From positions 1 through 5,567 of the forward strand of contig CANLGS010000336.1 in NCBI GenBank assembly GCA_947490035.1: DNA of 5,567 bases. Direction: 5' to 3'. A model generated the notes under the pieces. That model saw only the letters and a program-made list of their open reading frames with translations. It had not been told where the DNA came from and searched no databases. Shown in pieces: positions 1 through 5,567 of the stretch. The DNA is from Gemmataceae bacterium. Lineage in GTDB: Bacteria > Planctomycetota > Planctomycetia > Gemmatales > Gemmataceae. Position 1 is the stretch's first letter, and every line of letters starts with the position of its first letter. Position numbers and translations under genes: made by a program.

Positions 1-691
1 CACCGAGTTGTACGGCCCGTTGAACTTGCTGTTCGGGTTCGACGTGTTGTACACGTAGCCGCCGTTCAGCCAGCCGTAGGCGCGCACGCGCCCCTCTTGC
101 GGGAACAGGTGCCACGCGGGGTCGCTCACCGTCTGGCACAGCCCCGCGCCGCACGGCGTCGCGGCCAGCGCCGCGGGCGATTGCGGCACCGGAACAGGCG
201 CGGTCGCGGTCGCGGCGCCCGAACTCGCGGTGGTGGGGAACGCCGGCCCTTTACCCGGCACCGCCGTCGGCCCCTTCGCCGTCGGCGCGGGCGCTTTCAC
301 CGTCGGCTGCATCGGGGGCAGTTGCGAAATCGGCGGCAGGAATGGCGAAGTGAACTCCGGCGCGGGCGGGGTATTCGCTGGCTTCGGCCGGGCGCCGGGC
401 GCCTGTTCCGCCCTCGGCAGAAGCGGGATCGCGGGCAGCGGGTACGTCGCGACCGGCGGCTTCGGGAGCGGAACGGTCAGTGGAGGCACGGGCGATGGCT
501 TCGACGCCGATACGTCGGACGGCACACGCCCGGTCTTCAGAACGCCGACATCCGGTTCCATGGCGCGCGGGCGGTGCGACCTGCGCGGCGTTGGGCGAGG
601 GCGGTTCGAGCAGAGCCGCCGGACCCGCGAAGGCGAACGAGCCGGTCGATGCCATACTTGCCGCTGCGACCGCGGAGCGTAGCCACCTCAT
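1..691 (-). CDS. Secreted proline-rich BBP2/OmpL-like beta-barrel (porin-like) protein, 5' part, with apparent frameshift
   Basis: Partial at the left edge. The start at 691 is preceded by a good Shine-Dalgarno (AAGGA, 700-704, 8 bases upstream). It opens a typical Sec signal peptide: basic MRWLR, an Ala-rich core and a likely AFA|G cleavage site near residue 22. That frame loses sense after about residue 43. The frame one base further on is open from 561 to the window edge (187 codons). It encodes a long Pro/Ala linker (about residues 1-135 from the ATG at 561), a CGAGLC cysteine pair (137-142), and then a segment with FPQEGRVRAYGWLNGGYVYN (153-172) followed by TSNPNSKFNGPYN. That last segment resembles the first strands of planctomycete BBP2/OmpL-like outer-membrane barrels (recognised by eye, not by a profile search). 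The ATG at 561 has no ribosome site and no signal peptide, so I read one gene with an extra base near 555-575. It may be a sequencing error, a pseudogene or a recoding site. The role is probably an outer-membrane channel, with low certainty on substrate. Confidence 0.65.
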
Positions 692-699
692 GAGCGTTT

Positions 700-704
700 T
701 CCTT
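700..704 (-). promoter_or_regulatory. Ribosome binding site for the porin-like gene
   Basis: AAGGA on the minus strand, 8 bases before the ATG at 691. It supports starting translation at the signal-peptide Met rather than at the ATG at 561, which has no purine-rich site before it. This makes the frameshift in the gene more credible. Confidence 0.6.
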
Positions 705-926
705 GAGCAGGAATGAGGGTGCCACCGATCGCCCGGTTTGGGTGTACAGGTGGTAGACGAAGAGATCGGACGGATGAGCCGGTTGAGGCGATTGAGGTCG
801 GCGTAAACGGTCGCGCGCAGGTAGAGTGAGGGCCGCGCCTCCGGCGCACCCGTTACGGCCCGCACAGTCGATACGACGAGATGTTAAGCTGCGGGATGTT
901 TGCTGGATGTAATTGCTGCACCGCTG

Positions 927-967
927 GCCGCTTGCGGCTTCGCCAGACGTGCGAAGCCGCAAGCGGC
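927..967. repeat. Perfect 17-bp hairpin after the VWA gene, REP-like family 2 (two inverted units)
   Basis: Positions 927-943 and 951-967 are exact reverse complements (GCCGCTTGCGGCTTCGC and its complement) around a 7-base loop. Each arm contains a smaller palindrome, GCCGC-TT-GCGGC. The hairpin starts 9 bases after the TAG of the VWA gene (977-979), where a terminator or mRNA 3'-end stabiliser would lie. No T-run follows on the minus strand, so a classical intrinsic terminator is not supported. The same 17-base unit occurs once more at 3546-3562 with one mismatch, next to the kinase stop, which points to a dispersed repeat. Confidence 0.75.
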
Positions 968-976
968 AGGGTCGGC

Positions 977-3496
977 CTAGATCATGCCCCACAGCCGGCG
1001 CAAGCCCCACTCCGCGCCGAGCAGCGTCGCGAACACCACCAGCCACAGCGGCAAGAACCCGCGCGACCGGTTGCGGTGCCAGTCCGGGTAGTACCGCGGC
1101 TTCTTGCCCAAGTCCGGCAGCGCCTCGGTCTTCAGTTCCTTCAGGAACGCCGGTAGGTCTTCGAGTTGCAGCGCCTTGCCGCCGGTCGGCACCGCCAGCC
1201 GCGACATGAACTCGCGGTCGGCGTTCACGCGCAGCATCTCGTCGGAGATGTCCGGCACCGCGATGAACTTCGCCGTCGCGCGGTGGACCTTCTGCCGCTT
1301 GCTGCCCTTCTTCTCCGGATCCTCCTCCATATCGGGTGAACCGTCGGGCAGTTTCGCGGGGCTGGTCACCGACACGAAGTACTCGCCCGGCGCCGGCGGG
1401 CGGAACAGAATCTTCCGACCCTCCTTGTCCGCCAGGATGGTCTGCGGTGCCGCCTTCCGCTCGTCTTCGGGCTTCGGTTCGAGTTGGCCCGGCGCCAGCG
1501 GGACGACGCGCACGGTGAGTACCGCGGCCGGGTCGTCGGTGCCGTCGGGCTTGCGCACGCCCACGCGCACGGTCTGCTCCGCGGTCACCTTCAACTGGCG
1601 GAACAGCGGCTTGGCGTAAGCCTGCCCTTCTTCCTCGTCCTGGTACGCGAGCCACAGCACGCACTGGCGCCAGAACCGCTCGTGCATGTCGATGCCGTCC
1701 TTCTGCTTCGGCTGGCCCATGCTGCGCCACAGGAAGGTGTCGAACGCGCCGAACGCGAGCCACCGGCCTTTGGTCGCGTCGCCGCGCTGCGAGCCGACGA
1801 GCAGCGGTTCGTGAACCGCCGGGTCGAACTCGGTGCCGGCCGCGAGTTCCTTCGGGTCGTTGGGCGAGAGCGCCTTGGTGTTGGGGTTCATCCGCTGCGT
1901 CCACGCGAACACGGTGTCCACCTTGCCCGGCCGGAGCGTGAGCTTGCTGTAGCCGTTGAGCTTCATGCCCTCGTAGAAGCTGTTCATCCGATCCCAGCCC
2001 AGTTTCGACGGGTCGCCCTTGGGCGCCGGCTCGCCCGGCTTGAGCGACTTGGGCGCGAGTTTGAACATCTTGTTCAGCCCGTTCGGGTTCGGGATCGCGG
2101 GGAACGACGCCAGCGGGTTTCCGTCCGGGCTGAGGCTGTCCACGAGCGGCCCGCCGACGATGGGCAACAACGTGTCGGGGATGCCGACGTAGGCGTACTC
2201 GCCGCCGAGGAACATCACGCCCACGCCCTTCGTCGTGGACAGCTTGGTGAGTTCGGTGAGGAAGTTCGGCGCGGCCCGGTTCAGCGCGCCCGCGCCCACG
2301 TTCCCGATGACAACCACGTCGTAGGCTTGCGCTTCCAGGTTCAGCAGGTCGCGCGCCTCCTGCGCGACGGTCTGGTCGGCTTGCAGGATGACCTCGTACA
2401 GGTCGAACCGCTTCTCGCCGCGGAGCGCGTCGAGCAGGAGAATCCGTTCCTGGCGGAGTTGATCGACGACGAGAACGCGGACGCCCTCCTTGAGCACCGT
2501 GAGGTACGTCTCGGACCAGTTGTTCAGCGGCGACAGCTCGCCCGGCAGCGCGTCGAGCTTCCCGTCCTTCTCGATACCGACCTGCACCTTCACCTTGTAC
2601 TCGCCCTTCGTGTCGGGCAGTTTCAGGGGCATCTTCAGTTCGTTGCCCCGCTCGCGTTCGAGCGTGAACTCTTCCTTCCACACCGGCTTGTCGTCGAGGA
2701 ACACCTGCGCGGTGACGCGCGCGCCGGGGAAGCCGTAGGCGTTCACCTTCGCGGTGACACTCACCTCGGTCTTGATGAACCCCGGCGACGGGTTGCACTC
2801 CACGCTCGTTACGACGATGTCCTTCACGAGCGGGCCGGAACCCTCCTTGCCGACGACGAACGTGTGAACCGGCACCCCGCGGCGGCCCCACCGCGCGGCT
2901 TCGGCGCTCGCGGTGAACGTCTCGCCGTTGTCGGCCCCGTCGCCGATGACGACGACCGCGCGGACGCGCTCGGCCTGCCACCGCTCGTAGGTCTTGTTCA
3001 GCGCGGTGCCGTAGTCGGATCGTTTGGCGTCGAACGCGGTCGTCGGGTCGTAGCGGCTGGTGGCCTCGTTGAAGTCCGGCGGTCCGAACTTGTACAGCAC
3101 GGTGCTGATGCCGTGCTCGGCGAGCAACTCGTCGAACAGCGGCTGACACTTCTCGACAATCATCTTGCGGACCGCGTCGCCGCGGGCCTTCCCGAGTTCG
3201 TCCTGCACCGTCATGCTCTCGGACACGTCGATGTAGACGAGCAGCACGGACGGCTGTTTCGGGTTCTCGTTCACGCCGACGCTCGGCCGCGTCGCGGTGA
3301 CGAGCGCGACGAGCAGCGCGAGGAGCCGCAGCGTGAGGATGACGAACACGCGGCGCCGCGTCGCCTGTGGGTGGCCGAAGTACGTCCAGAGGGTGAACAG
3401 GACGAGGAGGACGGCGACCGCGCCGAGCGCCGGCAGGCCGAGCGGGTAGACCGACCACGGGTACGCCGGCCGCGTCGAGAAGAAGTAGTCGTTCAT
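977..3496 (-). CDS. Membrane-anchored VWA-domain protein with degenerate glutamine-amidotransferase-like domain
   Basis: 839 aa, complete. Two N-terminal membrane segments (about residues 20-40 and 50-67) precede a VWA domain with a full MIDAS signature: DVSES (90-94), Thr164 in DYGTA, and DGADN (186-190). A metal-dependent ligand-binding role is therefore likely. Next come an Ig/CARDB-like beta segment (about 228-335, ending PLNNWSETYLTV) and a class I amidotransferase-like fold (about 338-455: VRVLVVDQL, YDVVVIGNVGAG, GVMFLGGEYAY). The last has no Cys at the nucleophile position, so catalysis is unlikely. A second beta-rich region contains ILFRPPAPGEYFVSV, and a final membrane helix covers about 813-832. 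The layout resembles planctomycete VWA/amidotransferase-like membrane proteins often found near MoxR-DUF58 sets, but no such partners are in this window. The start is the first Met of the frame and has no clear Shine-Dalgarno. The substrate is unknown. A scaffold or complex-assembly role in the envelope is inference. Confidence 0.9.
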   Translation of the reverse strand: MNDYFFSTRPAYPWSVYPLGLPALGAVAVLLVLFTLWTYFGHPQATRRRVFVILTLRLLALLVALVTATRPSVGVNENPKQPSVLLVYIDVSESMTVQDELGKARGDAVRKMIVEKCQPLFDELLAEHGISTVLYKFGPPDFNEATSRYDPTTAFDAKRSDYGTALNKTYERWQAERVRAVVVIGDGADNGETFTASAEAARWGRRGVPVHTFVVGKEGSGPLVKDIVVTSVECNPSPGFIKTEVSVTAKVNAYGFPGARVTAQVFLDDKPVWKEEFTLERERGNELKMPLKLPDTKGEYKVKVQVGIEKDGKLDALPGELSPLNNWSETYLTVLKEGVRVLVVDQLRQERILLLDALRGEKRFDLYEVILQADQTVAQEARDLLNLEAQAYDVVVIGNVGAGALNRAAPNFLTELTKLSTTKGVGVMFLGGEYAYVGIPDTLLPIVGGPLVDSLSPDGNPLASFPAIPNPNGLNKMFKLAPKSLKPGEPAPKGDPSKLGWDRMNSFYEGMKLNGYSKLTLRPGKVDTVFAWTQRMNPNTKALSPNDPKELAAGTEFDPAVHEPLLVGSQRGDATKGRWLAFGAFDTFLWRSMGQPKQKDGIDMHERFWRQCVLWLAYQDEEEGQAYAKPLFRQLKVTAEQTVRVGVRKPDGTDDPAAVLTVRVVPLAPGQLEPKPEDERKAAPQTILADKEGRKILFRPPAPGEYFVSVTSPAKLPDGSPDMEEDPEKKGSKRQKVHRATAKFIAVPDISDEMLRVNADREFMSRLAVPTGGKALQLEDLPAFLKELKTEALPDLGKKPRYYPDWHRNRSRGFLPLWLVVFATLLGAEWGLRRLWGMI

Positions 3497-3503
3497 TGAC
3501 GTT

Positions 3504-3509
3504 ATGATA
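3504..3509 (-). promoter_or_regulatory. Possible -10 element for a leaderless VWA transcript
   Basis: TATCAT on the minus strand ends 7 bases before the ATG of the VWA gene, so transcription would begin at or next to the start codon. The gene lacks a Shine-Dalgarno, which fits a leaderless mRNA. The only -35 at 17-base spacing is TTCCGG, a poor match. Tentative. Confidence 0.25.
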
Positions 3510-3530
3510 CCGGCGCGTGGCGGGCGCCGG
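3510..3530. other. Hairpin in the kinase-VWA gap
   Basis: CCGGCGC (3510-3516) and GCGCCGG (3524-3530) form a perfect 7-bp all-GC stem with a 7-base loop. It lies between the kinase stop and the VWA start. No T-run follows on the minus strand. It could attenuate read-through from the kinase gene, or be chance in such GC-rich DNA. Confidence 0.45.
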
Positions 3531-3545
3531 AAGAACCTACCCCTT

Positions 3546-3565
3546 GCGAAGCCGCGAGCGGCTTC
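3546..3565. repeat. Single REP-like family 2 unit overlapping the kinase stop codon
   Basis: GCGAAGCCGCGAGCGGC at 3546-3562 matches 951-967 at 16 of 17 bases and keeps the inner palindrome GCCGC-GA-GCGGC. GAAGCCG (3548-3554) also pairs with CGGCTTC (3559-3565) as a 7-bp stem. The kinase TGA (3564-3566) lies inside this stem, so the repeat sits at, and partly forms, the gene end. Family membership rests on three units in this window only. Confidence 0.55.
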
Positions 3566-5240
3566 AGTCCTTCTTCCCGACGCGCGACGGGGAGCGGAGT
3601 TGTTCCAGCGCGGGCGGGTCGAGTTTGGTCTTGCCGAGGGCCGCGGCGTTGCGGTTGAGCGCGTCGGAAACGGCGTGGCTCAGGTCGGGGTAGCGGAGCA
3701 GCGTCCAGCTCACGGCGACGGCCGCGCGCTCGACCTTCGGCCCGCCCGGCCCGAACTTCGGGGGCGGCTCGTTCACCACCGCCAGGAACAGCGCGTTGGA
3801 CTGTTCCGCGTCGGCCTTGTGCGCCTGCGGGTCGTTCTTGTGCGCCAGCACGACCGCCTGACCGAACCGCCCGGCGACGCTCGCGGTGCGCGCCGCGACC
3901 GGGTCGCCGGCCCCCTTCAACTTCAGTTTCTCGAACCGGTCGTGCGCCTCGGGCAGGCGCTTCTCCCGCACGTACAGCAGCCCCAGTTCGATCGACGCCT
4001 TGATCGCGTCGTCGTGCTTCGTGCCCTCGGTGTTCAGCACCGCGAGCAGCTCGCGCTCGCGCGTGGTGGTGAGGGCGTTGAGCTTGTCCGGCGAGCGCAC
4101 GTCGGGCAGCCCCGGCCTGGCCGGTGTCGGCGCCGCGTGCGATGCGTCCGCCGGCGGGTGCATGCCCGCGTACACGAACACGCCGCCGAGCGCGGCGAAC
4201 AGGCACGCGCACCCGACCGCCAGCCACCGGCCCCACCGCACCCCCGGCGGCGGCGCGGGCGCCGCGCCCGACTGGGACTGCGAGAGTGAAAGCGTTCCCG
4301 TCGCCTCGCCCGCCGGGCGCGGGCTTCCGGTCTCCTGCGTGATCGCCAGGTTCGCCGGGGCCAGCGCCAGCCCGTCGCGCACCTTTATCAGGTCGCGCAG
4401 CACGTCGCGCGCGGACTGGTAGCGGTCGTTCGGGTTCTTCGCCATCATCTTGTGGACCACGCCGCACAGGTCGGCCGGCAGGTCGGGCCGCAGGTCCGCG
4501 AGCAGCCGCGGTTGCTCCTGCACGTGCTTCAGCGCCACGTCGAACGCGGACGTGCCGCGGAACGGCGGCTCCCCCGCGAGCAGGTGGTAGCACGTCACGC
4601 CGAACGAGTAGATGTCGCTGCGGTGATCGACCGCGTGCCCCTGCACCTGCTCCGGCGACATGTACAGCGGCGTGCCGAGCGTGACCCCGCTCTGCGTCAG
4701 GTTGGTCGGCGGGGTGTCGCCGGCGAAGAACCGGCTCAGCCCGAAGTCGGTGACCTTCACCTCGACCTTCTTGGTCACCAAGATGTTTTCCGGCTTGATG
4801 TCGCGGTGGACGATGCCCTGCTCGTGCGCCTTCTGGAGCGCGAGCGACACCTGCCGCATGACGCTGAGCGTGATCGGCAGGTCGGGCGGTCCCCTGCGGA
4901 CCATGTATTCGCGCAGGTTGCGGCCTTCGACGAACTCCAGCACCATGTACCGCAGGCCGTCGGCCTCGCCGACCTGGTGGATGTGGACGATGTTCGGGTG
5001 GTTGAGCTTCGCGACGGCTTGCGCCTCGGCCTGGAACCGGGCCAGCGCGGTGGGGTTCGCGTTCAGATCGTTGCGGAGCAACTTGAGCGCGACTTCGCGC
5101 TTGAGGGAGGTTTGGCGCGCGAGGTACACCTGCCCCATACCGCCGGCGCCGATCTTGCGGAGGATGTGGAAGTCCCCCAGCGTCCGACCGGTCAGGTCCG
5201 GCTGCGGCGTGGGCGCGGTTGTCGGTTGGGTGTCCGGCAT
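3564..5240 (-). CDS. PknB-type transmembrane Ser/Thr protein kinase
   Basis: 558 aa. I chose the ATG at 5240 because GGAG lies 7 bases upstream and the kinase core begins soon after it. The in-frame ATGs at 5282 and 5348 would add 14 or 36 residues of low-complexity Arg/Pro/Ala-rich sequence. The Hanks-type domain (about 24-290) is intact: glycine loop GAGGMG (31-36), Lys53 in VALK, Glu72 of helix C, HRDIKPEN (145-152), DFG (165-167), activation segment GTPLYMSPE (189-197) and Asp209 in HRSDIYSFG. HRD marks it as an RD kinase, so activation by loop phosphorylation is expected. A Ser/Gln/Pro-rich linker (about 300-335) leads to one membrane helix (about 339-358). The roughly 200-residue tail is then predicted extracytoplasmic and contains one TPR-like stretch (ASIELGLLYVREKRLPEAHD region). 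The tail has no recognisable PASTA repeat. It presumably phosphorylates cytoplasmic targets in response to an envelope signal. Targets are unknown. The VWA gene starts 67 bases after its stop. Confidence 0.93.
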   Translation of the reverse strand: MPDTQPTTAPTPQPDLTGRTLGDFHILRKIGAGGMGQVYLARQTSLKREVALKLLRNDLNANPTALARFQAEAQAVAKLNHPNIVHIHQVGEADGLRYMVLEFVEGRNLREYMVRRGPPDLPITLSVMRQVSLALQKAHEQGIVHRDIKPENILVTKKVEVKVTDFGLSRFFAGDTPPTNLTQSGVTLGTPLYMSPEQVQGHAVDHRSDIYSFGVTCYHLLAGEPPFRGTSAFDVALKHVQEQPRLLADLRPDLPADLCGVVHKMMAKNPNDRYQSARDVLRDLIKVRDGLALAPANLAITQETGSPRPAGEATGTLSLSQSQSGAAPAPPPGVRWGRWLAVGCACLFAALGGVFVYAGMHPPADASHAAPTPARPGLPDVRSPDKLNALTTTRERELLAVLNTEGTKHDDAIKASIELGLLYVREKRLPEAHDRFEKLKLKGAGDPVAARTASVAGRFGQAVVLAHKNDPQAHKADAEQSNALFLAVVNEPPPKFGPGGPKVERAAVAVSWTLLRYPDLSHAVSDALNRNAAALGKTKLDPPALEQLRSPSRVGKKD

Positions 5241-5394
5241 CGTCCGGCTCCGCGTGTTCAGTAAGATCGCCGCACGGGTCATAAACGCAACGGGACGTTC
5301 CGCGGCGACCGGCGCCGGCGGAACGCGAGGGCGGAGAGTAAGCGTCATCCTATCCGAGTTCGTGCGATGAGCCTACCCCTACCTTTCGGTGAGT
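5241..5394. other. Kinase upstream region
   Basis: Gene-free leader of the kinase, between its start and the repeat cluster. The best promoter-like pair on the minus strand is TTGCGT (5285-5290) with TCTTAC 18 bases downstream, each matching only three of six consensus bases. I do not call it as a promoter. Nothing else is recognisable. Confidence 0.4.
5248..5251 (-). promoter_or_regulatory. Ribosome binding site deciding the kinase start
   Basis: GGAG on the minus strand, 7 bases before the ATG at 5240. The alternative Met at 5282 has no such site. The one at 5348 has only GGATAGG directly abutting the ATG, which is too close to work well. Confidence 0.6.
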
Positions 5395-5470
5395 GTAGTC
5401 CTCACGCTCCGCGTGAGGTCTTATGGGGCTGGTATGAAGCAGAAGACCTCACGCGGAGCGTGAGGACTAC
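5395..5470. repeat. REPIN-like inverted repeat, copy 1
   Basis: 76 bases. Arms 5395-5422 and 5443-5470 are perfect 28-bp reverse complements around a 20-base loop (5423-5442). Each arm opens with GTAG and carries its own 8-bp hairpin: CCTCACGC-TCC-GCGTGAGG at 5400-5418 and CCTCACGC-GGA-GCGTGAGG at 5447-5465. A GTAG foot beside a short palindrome, in two inverted copies, is the layout of REP sequences paired as REPINs/BIMEs, which REP-associated tyrosine transposases (RAYTs) are known to process in enterobacteria and pseudomonads. No RAYT gene is in the window, so the mobilising enzyme is inference. Confidence 0.8.
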
Positions 5471-5480
5471 TCTCCACAAT

Positions 5481-5556
5481 GTAGTCCTCACGCTCCGCGT
5501 GAGGTCTTATGGGGCTGGTATGAAGCAGAAGACCTCACGCGGAGCGTGAGGACTAC
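5481..5556. repeat. REPIN-like inverted repeat, copy 2
   Basis: An exact second copy of 5395-5470, including the non-palindromic 20-base loop, in the same orientation. A 10-base spacer (5471-5480) separates them, giving an 86-base period. Identity in the loop, where pairing imposes no constraint, argues for recent tandem duplication. The outer flanks GAGT (5391-5394) and ACTC (5557-5560) are also complementary, so the whole cluster has matching 10-base ends. Confidence 0.85.
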
Positions 5557-5567
5557 ACTCCCGACGC

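Larger units (their letters stand above)
692..976. other. Non-coding gap between the VWA gene and the porin-like gene
   Basis: 285 bases with no credible gene. The open frames crossing it on the minus strand have unconvincing composition and no start with a ribosome site. It contains the 927-967 hairpin, three 9-base near-repeats at 771-797, and the ribosome site at 700-704. I see no convincing sigma-70 or sigma-54 promoter, although the separate gene downstream probably has one here. Confidence 0.6.

Noticed and set aside
700..735. Sigma-54 promoter at TGGCAC upstream of the porin-like gene
   Set aside because: The GG-to-GC spacing is 13 bases instead of 10 and the -12 element does not match.
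251..865. A single minus-strand gene covering all of this open frame
   Set aside because: Only the part from 691 to about 563 looks coding. Upstream there is no start with a ribosome site, and after about 563 the neighbouring frame carries the proline-rich and barrel sequence.
537..3458. 973-codon open frame on the minus strand overlapping the VWA gene
   Set aside because: It is extremely Arg/Gly/Ala-rich with no recognisable domain and runs out of frame through the VWA gene. It is typical of a spurious frame in high-GC DNA.
1484..3499. 671-codon open frame on the plus strand, antisense to the VWA gene
   Set aside because: Its Arg/Val/His/Glu-rich composition reflects the reverse of G/C-ending codons. 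It has no domain, and the opposite strand encodes a clear VWA protein.
3502..4593. 363-codon minus-strand frame inside the kinase gene
   Set aside because: It is out of frame with an intact kinase, Arg/Ala/Gly-rich and lacks motifs.
5241..5348. Kinase start at the ATG at 5348
   Set aside because: It would add 36 residues of unconserved-looking sequence. The ATG at 5240 has a properly spaced GGAG.
4452..5370. Plus-strand open frames opposite the kinase catalytic domain
   Set aside because: They are antisense shadows of a domain whose catalytic motifs are all intact on the minus strand.
5367..5549. 60-codon plus-strand frame over the repeats
   Set aside because: Its peptide is made of translated REPIN-like arms and has no ribosome site.
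5395..5556. CRISPR array
   Set aside because: There are only two repeats. They are 76 bases, internally palindromic with nested hairpins, and the spacer is only 10 bases. This fits REPIN/BIME, not CRISPR.

Overview
This is a very GC-rich window with strongly G/C-biased third codon positions. Its gene content fits a planctomycete, most likely of the Gemmataceae (Gemmata-like). Three things point there: a Hanks-type Ser/Thr kinase with a transmembrane segment and a C-terminal extracytoplasmic part, a large membrane protein combining a VWA domain with a glutamine-amidotransferase-like domain, and the start of a barrel protein resembling the BBP2/OmpL-like porins common in that phylum. The assignment is inferred from protein style, not from a marker gene.

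All supported genes read leftward on the minus strand. From right to left: (a) 5241-5567 has no gene. It holds the leader of the kinase gene and, at 5391-5560, two identical 76-base inverted-repeat elements with the layout of REPINs/BIMEs (paired REP palindromes with a GTAG foot). (b) 3564-5240 encodes a PknB-type kinase of 558 aa. (c) A 67-base gap (3497-3563) holds two hairpins and a possible promoter. (d) 977-3496 encodes an 839-aa membrane VWA protein. (e) 692-976 is non-coding and has a perfect 17-bp hairpin just after the VWA stop. (f) 1-691 is the 5' part of a secreted, proline-rich, barrel-type protein that runs off the left edge and carries an apparent one-base frameshift between its signal peptide and the rest.

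The three genes all concern the envelope. The kinase has a cytoplasmic catalytic domain and a C-terminal part predicted outside the membrane. The VWA protein has two N-terminal membrane segments, a MIDAS motif, Ig-like parts, a catalytically degenerate amidotransferase-like fold and a C-terminal membrane segment. The porin-like protein would sit in the outer membrane. The shared strand and the short kinase-VWA gap allow co-transcription, but hairpins lie in both gaps, so one operon is not proven.

The most unusual content is in the repeats. Two unrelated palindromic families are present. One is a GTAG-footed pair of REPIN-like elements upstream of the kinase. The other is a 17-base palindrome-bearing unit found three times, each close to a stop codon.
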